The notes: generated by a model not told the origin, from the sequence alone. Counted from the stretch's first letter, positions 6,986-13,923 are shown. The stretch: DNA of 17,882 nucleotides from JBOHNS01 sp050730835 (GCA_050730835.1 JBOHNS010000019.1:1-17882); one strand, 5' to 3'. Translations and numbers: made by a program.

Positions 6986-8134
6986 TTACATGCTTAGGTT
7001 TGGCTCGATTGCTAGCGAGTAAGGGTTGGCCCTTGTTTGGCTGGCCGAAGCTTGGAAGCAGCCGAGGGTGGCGACCATGGCGGCGTTGTCGGTGCAGAGT
7101 TTGGGGTCGGGATAGTTTATGGCGATGGGCAGGCGGTTGGCCAATTGGCGGCGGAGTTCGGGGCTGGCGGCGACGCCGCCAGCGATGACGACGGATTTGG
7201 GGCGGAATTCGTGGAAGGCCAGAATGGTTTTGTCGACGACTGTTTCTACGGCGACGCGCTGGAAGCTGCCGGCGATATCGGCTTTCTGAGCTTCGTTCAG
7301 CCGTTCTGGCAGGCCATAGGACGGAAAAGCATAATCAGCTCCGATTTGGGTTTGGGCGAGCCTTAAAACGGCTGTTTTGAGGCCGGAGAACGAAAAGTCG
7401 TATTTGCCGAGCATCTTGGCTTTTGGCAAATCGAAGGCCTGCGGGTCGCCGGCTAGCGCTTTTTGGCCAATGCTCGGGCCGCCAGGATAGGGCAGGCCGA
7501 GGATTTTCGCCACTTTATCAAACGCTTCGCCGATGGCATCGTCCTGGGTTTGCCCCAGCAATCGATAATCGAAATGATTTTTGAAAAGCGCCAATTGGCT
7601 GTGACCGCCACTGACGATTAGTGCTAGCAACGGAAATTCCGGCTGCGTCGCCGCTAATTTATAATTGCCCAAGGCGGAGCCTTGACCATCACTGTAATTT
7701 GCTAATTGTGAATTGCTAATTGAGCTAACTTCCGTCAAGAAGTTAGCGTACACGTGGGCTTCGACGTGGTTGATGCGCCAAAGCGGCTTGTGTTTAATAA
7801 TCGCTAGCGTTCTGGCGGCCATGACGCCGACTAGCAGGCAACCGCCTAGGCCGGCGCCATAAGTTACAGCGATGCCATCAATTTGATCCCATGGATTAAA
7901 TTTGGAAGTTGGAAGTTGGAAGTTGGAAGTTGGCATGGCTTCGGCCAGAGCTTGTTTGATGGTTGGAATAATTGCTTCAATGTGGCTACGCGCCGCAATC
8001 TCTGGCACGACGCCGCCATAGTCAGCGTGTAAATCCATGCTGGAAGCTACGACATTCGATAGCAACTTGTAGCCATCTTCCACCACAGCTGCCGCCGTTT
8101 CGTCGCAACTCGATTCGATGCCTAGAATTTTCAT
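6986..8134 (-). CDS. tsaD: tRNA N6-adenosine threonylcarbamoyltransferase TsaD
   Basis: 382 residues. TsaD, with TsaB and TsaE, transfers the threonylcarbamoyl group from TC-AMP to A37 of ANN-decoding tRNAs. Seen: IESSCDETAAAVVE (6-19), TYGAGLGGCLLVG (91-103; usually GPGL, here Pro to Ala), metal-binding HVEAH (H123, H127), SGGHSQL (175-181), FSFSGLKTAV, AGGVAAS and CTDNAAMVA near the end. The protein is longer than the usual 330-345 residues because of two insertions, at about 67-80 (PTSNFQLPTSKF) and about 135-166 (SISNSQLANY and following), both encoded by seven-base repeat tracts and both at loop positions. The reading frame is intact and active-site motifs are kept, so activity is expected. 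It precedes valS by 82 bases on the same strand. ATG 8134 is chosen because MKILGIESSCDET is the canonical start. Confidence 0.97.
   Translation of the reverse strand: MKILGIESSCDETAAAVVEDGYKLLSNVVASSMDLHADYGGVVPEIAARSHIEAIIPTIKQALAEAMPTSNFQLPTSKFNPWDQIDGIAVTYGAGLGGCLLVGVMAARTLAIIKHKPLWRINHVEAHVYANFLTEVSSISNSQLANYSDGQGSALGNYKLAATQPEFPLLALIVSGGHSQLALFKNHFDYRLLGQTQDDAIGEAFDKVAKILGLPYPGGPSIGQKALAGDPQAFDLPKAKMLGKYDFSFSGLKTAVLRLAQTQIGADYAFPSYGLPERLNEAQKADIAGSFQRVAVETVVDKTILAFHEFRPKSVVIAGGVAASPELRRQLANRLPIAINYPDPKLCTDNAAMVATLGCFQASASQTRANPYSLAIEPNLSM
7696..7724. repeat. Degenerate AATTGNN heptamer tract inside tsaD
   Basis: AATTTGCT (one extra T), AATTGTG, AATTGCT, AATTGAG follow head to tail. On the coding strand this gives the low-complexity SISNSQLANY segment of the longer TsaD insertion. 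A looser related stretch, CTAATTTATAATTGCC, lies at 7652-7670 in the same insertion. Confidence 0.65.
7902..7933. repeat. Perfect TTGGAAG heptamer tandem repeat inside tsaD
   Basis: TTGGAAG is repeated exactly four times at 7902-7929, with a further TTGG. Because seven is not a multiple of three, three units encode seven residues: the coding strand reads PTSNFQL then PTSKF. The tract lies in a TsaD loop that varies in length between species and leaves the frame intact. Confidence 0.9.
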
Positions 8135-8283
8135 GAAATTAGAGCCATCGAGTTTCTTAAATTCATGCCAATCAGTATACTAGAAAATTGTACTGATGCT
8201 CTAGAGCAACAGGCCGCTAGGTTTAGCGCCCGCTGCCAATGATTATGCATTTCGTGACCAATGATGGTATAATATATTTTTTG
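8135..8283. promoter_or_regulatory. Divergent promoter region tsaD / 8284 gene
   Basis: 149 bases without a gene. For the plus gene, TATAAT at 8268-8273 lies ten bases before ATG 8284. CCAATGAT occurs twice (8236-8243 and 8258-8265), 22 bases apart, directly upstream of this -10, and could be a regulator site. For tsaD, TATACT on the minus strand (8179-8174) is possible. An inverted repeat ATCAGTA (8171-8177) / TACTGAT (8191-8197) overlaps it. Confidence 0.45.
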
Positions 8284-9792
8284 ATGGATAAAACGATGAC
8301 TAACGAAATTGTGGCCGGTGCCAGCGGCGAAATTGCGATTGATGCTGGCGAGCAGGCGTTCGATACTAGCGACCAGCAATTGCGCTATTGGTTGGGCGTG
8401 CAGATTGTCGATCTTTCCGGTGGTGTCGTCGCTAACGCTGGCGATTACGCCGAGCGGCGGATTAATGCTTCCGGCGACAAGCAGGGTTTTAGCGGACTTT
8501 GCCATCGGGCGTGGGACGCTATGGTCAGGCGCAATATGGCCCGGGAATATTTGCGCCGGCGCTACACCCAGGAAGGCTGCCGGAAAATTATGGCGTCCGG
8601 CAATTTGTTTGCGGCCAGCGGCGGCTCGGCGCAAGATCACGAAAATTCGGCCCAGGCGGTTGTCGAGCGCTTTATGCCATCTGATGATTTATTGCACCAG
8701 GGCGAAACCAATCGGCAACTGGAAACTACCGAGAATGGTCAGCGGCTAGCGTTCAGTCTGCGCGGTTTGGTGCGAAGTTTTGCCGAAGGATCGCTGACTA
8801 GCGACGAAATGCGGCAAGAGCACGATTGGCTGCTGCGCGATTACGGACAAAAAGCTGATAGCAAAAAATCTGATGAACCTGGCCGGCTATTAGCCGACAA
8901 TTTTCTAAATGCGGCAGATTGCGCCAAAACTTACGCGGATTACGGAGTTGACCCGGACAGAATCGAGGATGCGCTATCGTTCAACGAAGGTTTTGCGCGT
9001 GTTGGTGTGCGCACCGAGCCGCAGTTCACTAGGCTGGATAAGGCTATCGACAAAGTATCGGCTGGCCGCTTTGGCAGCGCCGTTAATGAAACGACTATCG
9101 CCACAGTTACCGGTCTGCCGTTGCTGGTCGCCACACTTGGCACCAGCGAAGTGTCTGCAATTGTGGCTAGCACTGGCATATTTGCTTTATCGGTCGCCAC
9201 CATAGCCGGCGCTCGCGAGCATTACGACACGACGCGCATTCGCTCGACCCATATGCGCCAAATGGCTCAGGGCGCGGCCACCAGCTCGGTGCACGGCCGA
9301 AGACGCCGCGAGGCCATTGCTGCCACGCGCTACGTTACCGAAAACGCCAAAGATTTGGGCCATAATCTGGAAAATTTTGCCCAATCCGCGGCCTTTAAGA
9401 GCGTTAAATTGCAATCTCTAACCAAAGCCATCGGCCACGCCGAGGCGCTGATTGGCCTGTCCGACGAACGGCGGATTGATTTAATCCGCTATTCCAGCCG
9501 CGAGGCCGTCGAAATTGAACGGTTCGATTTGGACGCGAAACTTGCCGAAGCCAAACTAGCTTTCGGCAAGCTTTTACAAAATTCCCACGACACCATTTTG
9601 CAAAACGCCGGCATGACGACCGATCGCGACGAGCAAGCCGTCATCAATCAATCTGTGGCGGCCGAGCGGGCAATTATCGCCGAGCAGGTCGAGCTGAAAG
9701 ATCGAGCATTTAATAAATTGCGGCGCTGGCAAACTGCAAAAACGCTCGCATTTGCCGCCGTCACTTCTATGGGTGTTGGCGAATTTTTCTAG
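8284..9792 (+). CDS. Unknown protein with a central membrane hairpin, 502 residues
   Basis: The frame is open from 8239, but ATG 8284 (MDKTMTNEIVAGA) is preferred: TATAAT ends ten bases upstream and no Shine-Dalgarno exists, so translation probably starts on a near-leaderless message. The N-terminal 260 residues are soluble and mixed-charge, with an Arg-rich helix at 79-94. Two adjacent hydrophobic segments follow (about 271-288 and 291-310, TVTGLPLLVATLGT and IVASTGIFALSVATIAGA). Then comes a basic helix-rich region with RGRRRREAI-like composition (about 338-345) and a long helical C-terminal part. A final weakly hydrophobic tail (TLAFAAVTSMGVGEFF) ends the protein. Basic residues on both sides of the hairpin suggest both soluble parts face the cytoplasm. 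No known family is recognised. Confidence 0.85.
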   Translation: MDKTMTNEIVAGASGEIAIDAGEQAFDTSDQQLRYWLGVQIVDLSGGVVANAGDYAERRINASGDKQGFSGLCHRAWDAMVRRNMAREYLRRRYTQEGCRKIMASGNLFAASGGSAQDHENSAQAVVERFMPSDDLLHQGETNRQLETTENGQRLAFSLRGLVRSFAEGSLTSDEMRQEHDWLLRDYGQKADSKKSDEPGRLLADNFLNAADCAKTYADYGVDPDRIEDALSFNEGFARVGVRTEPQFTRLDKAIDKVSAGRFGSAVNETTIATVTGLPLLVATLGTSEVSAIVASTGIFALSVATIAGAREHYDTTRIRSTHMRQMAQGAATSSVHGRRRREAIAATRYVTENAKDLGHNLENFAQSAAFKSVKLQSLTKAIGHAEALIGLSDERRIDLIRYSSREAVEIERFDLDAKLAEAKLAFGKLLQNSHDTILQNAGMTTDRDEQAVINQSVAAERAIIAEQVELKDRAFNKLRRWQTAKTLAFAAVTSMGVGEFF

Positions 9793-9793
9793 C

Positions 9794-9834
9794 CCAAGCT
9801 ACTGCTAGAAATATTAGCGCTTGGTGACTCTTTT
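9794..9834 (+). terminator. Probable intrinsic terminator after the 8284 gene
   Basis: CCAAGC (9794-9799) pairs with GCTTGG (9819-9824), and inside it GCTA (9804-9807) pairs with TAGC (9815-9818) around the loop GAAATAT. A four-base bulge separates the two helices on the left. TGACTCTTTT follows. The T-run is short, so efficiency is uncertain. It overlaps the upstream part of the murE promoter. Confidence 0.5.
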
Positions 9835-9838
9835 AACT

Positions 9839-9844
9839 TACAAT
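9839..9844 (+). promoter_or_regulatory. -10 box of the Mur ligase gene, leaderless geometry
   Basis: TACAAT is followed by six bases and then ATG 9851. No Shine-Dalgarno precedes that ATG and no clear -35 is seen. The expected transcription start would fall at or next to the start codon. Confidence 0.45.
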
Positions 9845-9850
9845 GAATTT

Positions 9851-11146
9851 ATGAATGCGCGAAAACTTGTCAAAAAATTGATTCCGGCCGGCTTGTTTCC
9901 GGCGGTTGAACCGTATGGGCATTTGGTCGAGGCGGTTTTGTTCAATTTGATTAATGGTTTTCCGGCGCGCGGCTTGAAGATTATTGGCGTAACCGGCACG
10001 AACGGCAAAACGACGACGTGCTTTATGATTCATCGGATGCTAAACGACGCCGGCTATAAAGTCGGGCTGATGACGACGGTGGCCTATGGCGTCGGCGACG
10101 ATATTAAGCCGCAAATTCAGCACATGACCAGCGTGCCGGTGCCGGAACTTATGAAGCGGCTAAAATCGCTGCGCGCGCAGGGCGCCGAATGGTTGGTGCT
10201 GGAAACCACCAGTCAGGCGCTGGCGCAAAACCGCGTTTGGGGCGTGCCGTATTCGATTGCCGTCATGACCAATGTTACGCACGAGCATTTGGATTATCAC
10301 AAAACTTTTGCGCGCTATGTCAATGCCAAACGCAAATTATTCAAACTGGCTGATAAAAATCGTCGCGGTTTGCGGCTCGGGATTATTAACGCTGACGATC
10401 CTAGCGCCAAATTGTTCGCCGGCGACATCGCACATCCGCTGCTTTATGGCATCAATAAGGGCGAATTGCGCGCGATGGACGTGAAGTTGTCGGCGGATGG
10501 CGTAAGCTACGCGGCGCCCATTGGCCAAGACAAATATTCGATTCGCTGCAAAATTCCCGGTAGCTTTAATGTTTATAATTCGCTGGCGGCCGCGCAAGTT
10601 GGCCGAGCGGTTGGACTTTCGCGTGAACAGATAGAGCAGGGAATTGCGGCGCTGGCCGGCGTTGAAGGCCGCATGACGCGGATTGACGAGGGGCAGAAAT
10701 TCAGTGTGATCGTTGATTACGCGCACACGCCGGATAGCTTCGAGAAATTATTCAAGGATTTGCGGCCGGTCGTCAACGGCAAATTAATCGTCATGTTTGG
10801 CTCGGCCGGCCGGCGCGACCAAGCCAAACGGGCAGTGCAGGGCGAACTGGCTGGCAAATATGCCGACGAAGTGATTGTGACCGAAGAAGACGACCGCGAC
10901 GCCGATGGCCAAAAAATCATGGCCGAAATCGCCGCTGGCGCCGAAAAATCCGGCAAAACGCGTGACCAAAACTTATTCCTAGTCCACGATCGCAGCCAAG
11001 CCATCAACTTCGCCATTGGTTGCGCCAAAAATTCCAACGACACAGTTTTACTGCTCGGCAAAGGCCACGAAAAAACCATCGAGCGCCTGGACGGCGAAAA
11101 CCCCTGGGACGAAATCGCTACCGCTCGCCAGGCGCTGCAAAAATAA
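9851..11146 (+). CDS. murE: MurE-type UDP-MurNAc-peptide ligase, N-terminally short
   Basis: 431 residues. Mur ligases add an amino acid to the UDP-MurNAc peptide stem using ATP, through an acyl phosphate. Seen: GVTGTNGKTTT (46-56, ATP loop), LVLETTSQAL (115-124), NVTHEHLDYH (141-150), probable carbamylated K160 in NAKRKLF, the C-terminal domain with DYAHTPDS (288-295), FGSAGRRDQAKR, and LLLGKGHEKTI. MurE is usually near 480-500 residues; here only some 40 residues precede the ATP loop, so the N-terminal UDP-binding domain is mostly missing. An upstream extension from TTG 9821 adds just ten residues. The position of the substrate-selecting DNPR motif reads TEEDDRDAD (343-351), so the added amino acid (diaminopimelate, lysine or other) cannot be assigned. 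A MurE homologue acting on another substrate is possible. Confidence 0.85.
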   Translation: MNARKLVKKLIPAGLFPAVEPYGHLVEAVLFNLINGFPARGLKIIGVTGTNGKTTTCFMIHRMLNDAGYKVGLMTTVAYGVGDDIKPQIQHMTSVPVPELMKRLKSLRAQGAEWLVLETTSQALAQNRVWGVPYSIAVMTNVTHEHLDYHKTFARYVNAKRKLFKLADKNRRGLRLGIINADDPSAKLFAGDIAHPLLYGINKGELRAMDVKLSADGVSYAAPIGQDKYSIRCKIPGSFNVYNSLAAAQVGRAVGLSREQIEQGIAALAGVEGRMTRIDEGQKFSVIVDYAHTPDSFEKLFKDLRPVVNGKLIVMFGSAGRRDQAKRAVQGELAGKYADEVIVTEEDDRDADGQKIMAEIAAGAEKSGKTRDQNLFLVHDRSQAINFAIGCAKNSNDTVLLLGKGHEKTIERLDGENPWDEIATARQALQK

Positions 11147-11169
11147 CTTATGTATGTGGCGGCCGAGGT

Positions 11170-11484
11170 TTAACCGCGCACCATACTTAGTCTTGCCGGT
11201 GTTTGCGGGTTGCTGGCGATCGACAGGTTTACCGACTCGGTGTCTTGATTTGAGCCTATAAACGTTGCCGAGCCATCAGTCGATTTACGCATGGCGTCGA
11301 TGCGAAATTGGATCGTTTCTGTTTCGGGATCGGGCGAAAACGGCGTGGCTTCAGGTTTGATGTCCAGCTCTGCCTGGCTGTCGGAAACGCCTAAAGCGCC
11401 CAAAACGAGTTCGCGCACCTGCCCAGAAGTTGGCGGCTTAATAACTTCGTAATTTATAATGGTTGGCCACTGAGCGCGCTCCAT
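11170..11484 (-). CDS. Unknown small protein, 104 residues
   Basis: The gene starts at ATG 11484 (MERAQWPTIINYEVIKPPTSG) and stops only 23 bases from the stop of the convergent Mur ligase. It is soluble and acidic, with a Pro/Glu/Thr-rich middle (PEATPFSPDPETETIQF) and Ser/Asn/Thr-rich C-terminal part; no Cys, no membrane segment, no known motif. The best support for the gene is its promoter: TTGACT-N17-TATAGT-N6-ATG, the clearest leaderless promoter in the window. The next gene upstream on the same strand (12404) has the same -35 and the same spacing, so the two may be co-regulated though each has its own promoter. Confidence 0.75.
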   Translation of the reverse strand: MERAQWPTIINYEVIKPPTSGQVRELVLGALGVSDSQAELDIKPEATPFSPDPETETIQFRIDAMRKSTDGSATFIGSNQDTESVNLSIASNPQTPARLSMVRG

Positions 11485-11490
11485 AAATTA

Positions 11491-11519
11491 ACTATAACAC
11501 TAATTTTTATCTCAGTCAA
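11491..11519 (-). promoter_or_regulatory. Leaderless promoter TTGACT-N17-TATAGT-N6-ATG
   Basis: On the minus strand TTGACT (11519-11514), 17 bases, TATAGT (11496-11491), six bases (TAATTT), then ATG at 11484. Both boxes are five of six to the sigma-70 consensus. The expected start of transcription coincides with the start codon. Confidence 0.7.
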
Positions 11520-11525
11520 AGAAAA

Positions 11526-12404
11526 TTATACGGCGACGGGAAGTTTGTCGGAATCAAGCATTTGTTCAATCAGTGCGCCGCGCTCAATGGCTAGTTCTTC
11601 TGGCACAACAAAGCGATCGTTTAATTCTTTGTCTAGTAGCAGGGAATAGGTGATAAAGCGGCCGTCTGCTGCTCGAACAAAAAACCCGCGTGACTGCCCG
11701 CGGCTCTCGATTTCGCTCAGCGAAGCCTTGACGTCGACAAAGTCTGCGCCCCGACCGTCTGGACGCGCTACCACATAATCGATGCCGCGCAAGTCTTCCG
11801 CCACTGTGGCGCCGCGAAATTGCCGGCCGGCCGCCGCCAGTAATTGCCCAAAAGCTAGCTCGTGCTGCGCGCCGCGCACGCAATTGCGAATCAGGCCGGC
11901 GGCACTTTGCTTGACAGCCGGATTATTGATACTGGTGTTGGCGACATTCATCAGACTTTTGGCTAGCGTCGAAGCAGGCATGTCTGGCCACTGCTCGGCG
12001 GCGGCTCGGATTAAACCATTAAAATAGCTGACGCTTTCTTTGGCGGCGCGGCTTTCGGCTGCGGCGGCCGGCGAAGTTTTGTCGACTGGGTGGCTCAGTT
12101 GCTCGCTGTCGTAAATAAAACTGGGCGTGGCGGCGAATAACTCTTTGATAATGAGCTGTTTTGGCTCGACGCCTTGCTCCAGGTCTTCTGCGCAAATATC
12201 GTCAGCAAATTGAGCGGCGCATTGCCAATATATCGGCTTATCGCTGTCTCTGGCCGTTAGACCGTTAGCCCGAAGCATTGCGCCAAAGCGCTCATCAAAC
12301 GGCAAATCGTGAAATGCCTGCTCGGCAGCCGCCAGACTGGCCGGCAATTCTGGTTGTGGTGTTTGTGTTTCGCCGCTGTCAAGCGGAATAGCTTCGCGGA
12401 ACAT
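11526..12404 (-). CDS. Uncharacterised protein with PD-(D/E)XK nuclease-like core
   Basis: 292 residues. The C-terminal half carries the ordered signature of a PD-(D/E)XK fold: a helix with acidic residue E182 (GAQHELAFGQLLAAAG), then RGIDYVV with D209, a turn (ARPDGRGA), then the strand DFVDVKAS with D224 and K226, followed by further strands (RGFFVRAA, FITYSLLL). In this fold the two acidic residues bind Mg and the Lys assists hydrolysis of DNA or RNA. The N-terminal 130 residues are helical, acidic and of unknown role. The match is by motif order and predicted strand pattern only; family members range from restriction enzymes to Holliday resolvases and repair nucleases. The start is fixed by TTGACT-N17-TAATGT-N6-ATG. 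No methylase or partner gene is adjacent. Confidence 0.8.
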   Translation of the reverse strand: MFREAIPLDSGETQTPQPELPASLAAAEQAFHDLPFDERFGAMLRANGLTARDSDKPIYWQCAAQFADDICAEDLEQGVEPKQLIIKELFAATPSFIYDSEQLSHPVDKTSPAAAAESRAAKESVSYFNGLIRAAAEQWPDMPASTLAKSLMNVANTSINNPAVKQSAAGLIRNCVRGAQHELAFGQLLAAAGRQFRGATVAEDLRGIDYVVARPDGRGADFVDVKASLSEIESRGQSRGFFVRAADGRFITYSLLLDKELNDRFVVPEELAIERGALIEQMLDSDKLPVAV

Positions 12405-12410
12405 AATTAA

Positions 12411-12439
12411 ACATTAGCATTATTTAGCCAATTAGTCAA
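12411..12439 (-). promoter_or_regulatory. Putative leaderless promoter of the nuclease-like gene
   Basis: On the minus strand TTGACT (12439-12434), 17 bases, TAATGT (12416-12411), six bases (TTAATT), ATG 12404. The -35 and all spacings match those of the 11484 gene; the -10 itself is poor (three of six). Confidence 0.45.
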
Positions 12440-12480
12440 CTAGTTTTTACAAATGCAAGCTATAAAACTGAAGAATTATG

Positions 12481-13365
12481 CTAAAGCGTCAGCGTGGTGC
12501 AGCGGATGGAGCCGCCGCCTTTTCGCAGTTCGGGCAGGTTTAGGGCGATGGTTTTCAGGCCGTCGCTTTCGAGAGCGGCCTGGAAATTTGGTGCGCCGGC
12601 GTTCATGACGACGGTCTCGCCGGTCGAGACTAGGTTTAGGGCGAAGGATTCCAAGGCTTCTGTTTTAGAAACGGTGATTTTATCGACTGCGTTTAAATCG
12701 GCTAGTAATTTTTGGCTGGCGGGTTTAAAAACTTCCGGGCAATAGGCGATTAGGCCTTTTTGGGTTTTACCTGGCCATTTTAAAATTGCTAGAGCCAGAT
12801 CGATGTCGTAGGTCGGGCTGTCGGGCCAGCCGGTTACGGCGTTGATTATTGCTTGGCCGCTAGCATCGCGCGCCGGCTCGGTTTCTAGTGCGATGACTTC
12901 GCTAAAGCCCAGCCAATCTTTCAGGTATTGATGAGCTTTTATAGTGGTACGGAACGGCGACTGAGTAAAAACAATATCGCCGCAGGGCAGGGAGTCGCCT
13001 TGGCCACTGAAGCGCTCGACTTGGCTTGGCAAAATTAGCGGCTCTAAGCCGGCATTTTTAATAGCTTTTAGAGCATAAGCTTCTTCTGGACGCCGTGTGT
13101 TTGGTAGCCGAGACATCAGAGCTTTGCCGCTGCGTATCAGCGCCCAATTGGCCACGTAAACGCCGTCTTGCAGTCCGGCTGGTGCATCGATTTTAATAAC
13201 TTTCAGGCCGGCCGATTCCAGCGCGGACTGAATTTGCGCGTGCTCGGCTTTAGCACTCGCCAAATCCACCGGCAAGCTGGCATCCATCAAAACATTAATG
13301 GCCTGGCTATCGCCAAAATAATTGGCGCCGGACATCAGCACAGTTTGGTTTATTTTTGGATTCAT
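12481..13365 (-). CDS. DDAH/amidinotransferase-fold protein, active site altered
   Basis: 294 residues, the size of dimethylarginine dimethylaminohydrolase-type enzymes, which hydrolyse guanidino groups through a Cys-His-acid set. Seen: N-terminal MSGANYFGD, QDGVYVANWALI (66-77), SRLPNTRRPEE (85-95), FSGQGDSLPCGDIVF (119-133), TYDIDLALAIL (185-195), and the C-terminal GGGSIRCTTLTL with C289 at the nucleophile position. Where the family normally has HxD, this protein reads DID (187-189), so the catalytic His appears to be Asp; codon GAC is clear in the sequence. It could be a non-hydrolytic relative, use another base, or be misaligned by me at this point. The start ATG 13365 is preceded by GGGGAAACTGGA and by TATACT (13384-13379). 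It stands alone between unknown genes. Confidence 0.82.
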   Translation of the reverse strand: MNPKINQTVLMSGANYFGDSQAINVLMDASLPVDLASAKAEHAQIQSALESAGLKVIKIDAPAGLQDGVYVANWALIRSGKALMSRLPNTRRPEEAYALKAIKNAGLEPLILPSQVERFSGQGDSLPCGDIVFTQSPFRTTIKAHQYLKDWLGFSEVIALETEPARDASGQAIINAVTGWPDSPTYDIDLALAILKWPGKTQKGLIAYCPEVFKPASQKLLADLNAVDKITVSKTEALESFALNLVSTGETVVMNAGAPNFQAALESDGLKTIALNLPELRKGGGSIRCTTLTL

Positions 13366-13581
13366 TCCAGTTTCCCCAAGTATAAGCGTCTATTGGTTTA
13401 ACTAGCCAGCATAATTGCGATTTTATTTGAGTGAAGGCCGGGCTTGGTTTTGTTGGGTAAGAAATAAATGGAGGCGAATTGCCTGCGACGATTTATATCT
13501 TTTAACTGTAACCAAGCCCGGGTGCCCGACAGGGCTGAACACACGCCGTTCGTGCGTCCAGTCCTGTCGGTGTCCCGACTT
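13366..13581. other. Intergenic region with structured block
   Basis: 216 bases without a protein gene. 13366-13432 is AT-rich and holds the presumed -10 of the amidinotransferase-fold gene; the remainder is the self-complementary block described separately. Confidence 0.6.
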
Positions 13582-13582
13582 C
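13433..13582 (+). ncRNA. Candidate structured RNA, class unknown
   Basis: Helix I: CCGGGCTTGGTT (13438-13449) pairs perfectly over 12 bp with AACCAAGCCCGG (13510-13521). Its arm continues by GTT/AAC, AAGA/TCTT and ATAAAT (13464-13469)/ATTTAT (13491-13496), capped by AGGC-GAATT-GCCT (13472-13484). Helix II: CCGACAGGGCTG (13526-13537) pairs with 13559-13570, 12 bp with one G-U, capped by CACG-CCGTT-CGTG (13542-13554). GAAG/CTTC and CGGG/CCCG at the outer ends could close a junction. Several pairs are G-U on the plus strand and would be A-C mismatches on the other, favouring a plus-strand RNA. I could not match it to tmRNA, SRP, RNase P or 6S RNA. No clear promoter is visible. Confidence 0.45.
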
Positions 13583-13923
13583 TAAACCTTTGTTGCTAGG
13601 CGTGGATCGTTTTTGAAACGATCCTTGTTGGTGCCGGCGCGGCGCTCGAGGCCACGGCCTGGGTTATCTGCCTTGTGCTGGCAGATGCCAATGATTTTGG
13701 CCTCTAGCGTGGCTAGAACTTTATCTAGCTTTGGCGACTGGAGTCGTCCGGCTTTTATACGGCATTGCAACCATCCGTCTTTTATTTCAACGGACTTTGA
13801 ATCTGTGTCGGTCAGGCCACGAATTGTGGCCTGGAGAGATCGCTCGTCACTGGCGGCTACGCCAATGGTTCTCAGGTTGACCTGGATTTCTCCAGTGCCA
13901 ACGCCTTGCGAAACGTACGGCAC
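13582..13923 (-). CDS. Unknown small basic-tailed protein, 113 residues
   Basis: GTG at 13923 is chosen over GTG 13929: GAAAGG (13936-13931) is seven bases from the former but only one from the latter. The protein begins PYVSQGVGTGEIQV after the initiator, has alternating strands in its first 75 residues (EIQVNLRTIGVA, SLQATIRGL, SKSVEIKDGWLQCRIKAG), a helix (KLDKVLATLEAKIIGI) and a basic, Gly/Arg-rich tail (NPGRGLERRAGTNKDRFK). No family is recognised; the basic tail hints at nucleic-acid contact but nothing more. A promoter TTGTCA-N17-TATGTT lies at 13987-13959 on this strand, giving a leader of roughly 25 bases. An overlapping plus-strand frame of similar length (13613-13960) was judged less likely as it lacks both signals. 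Confidence 0.62.
   Translation of the reverse strand: MPYVSQGVGTGEIQVNLRTIGVAASDERSLQATIRGLTDTDSKSVEIKDGWLQCRIKAGRLQSPKLDKVLATLEAKIIGICQHKADNPGRGLERRAGTNKDRFKNDPRLATKV

Noticed and set aside
7902..7933. Repeat tract as a CRISPR array
   Set aside because: Units are seven bases, head to tail with no spacers, inside a coding gene; no cas gene is present.
8131..8640. 169-codon minus-strand open frame
   Set aside because: It lies opposite the 8284 gene and across the divergent promoter region; no start signal and composition follows the shadowing frame.
13433..13582. Structured block as tmRNA, 6S, SRP or RNase P RNA
   Set aside because: No tRNA-like T-arm or tag frame, no SRP GGAAG loop and no RNase P P4 core sequence; a GCCTGCGACG stretch recalls part of 6S RNA but the overall fold differs.
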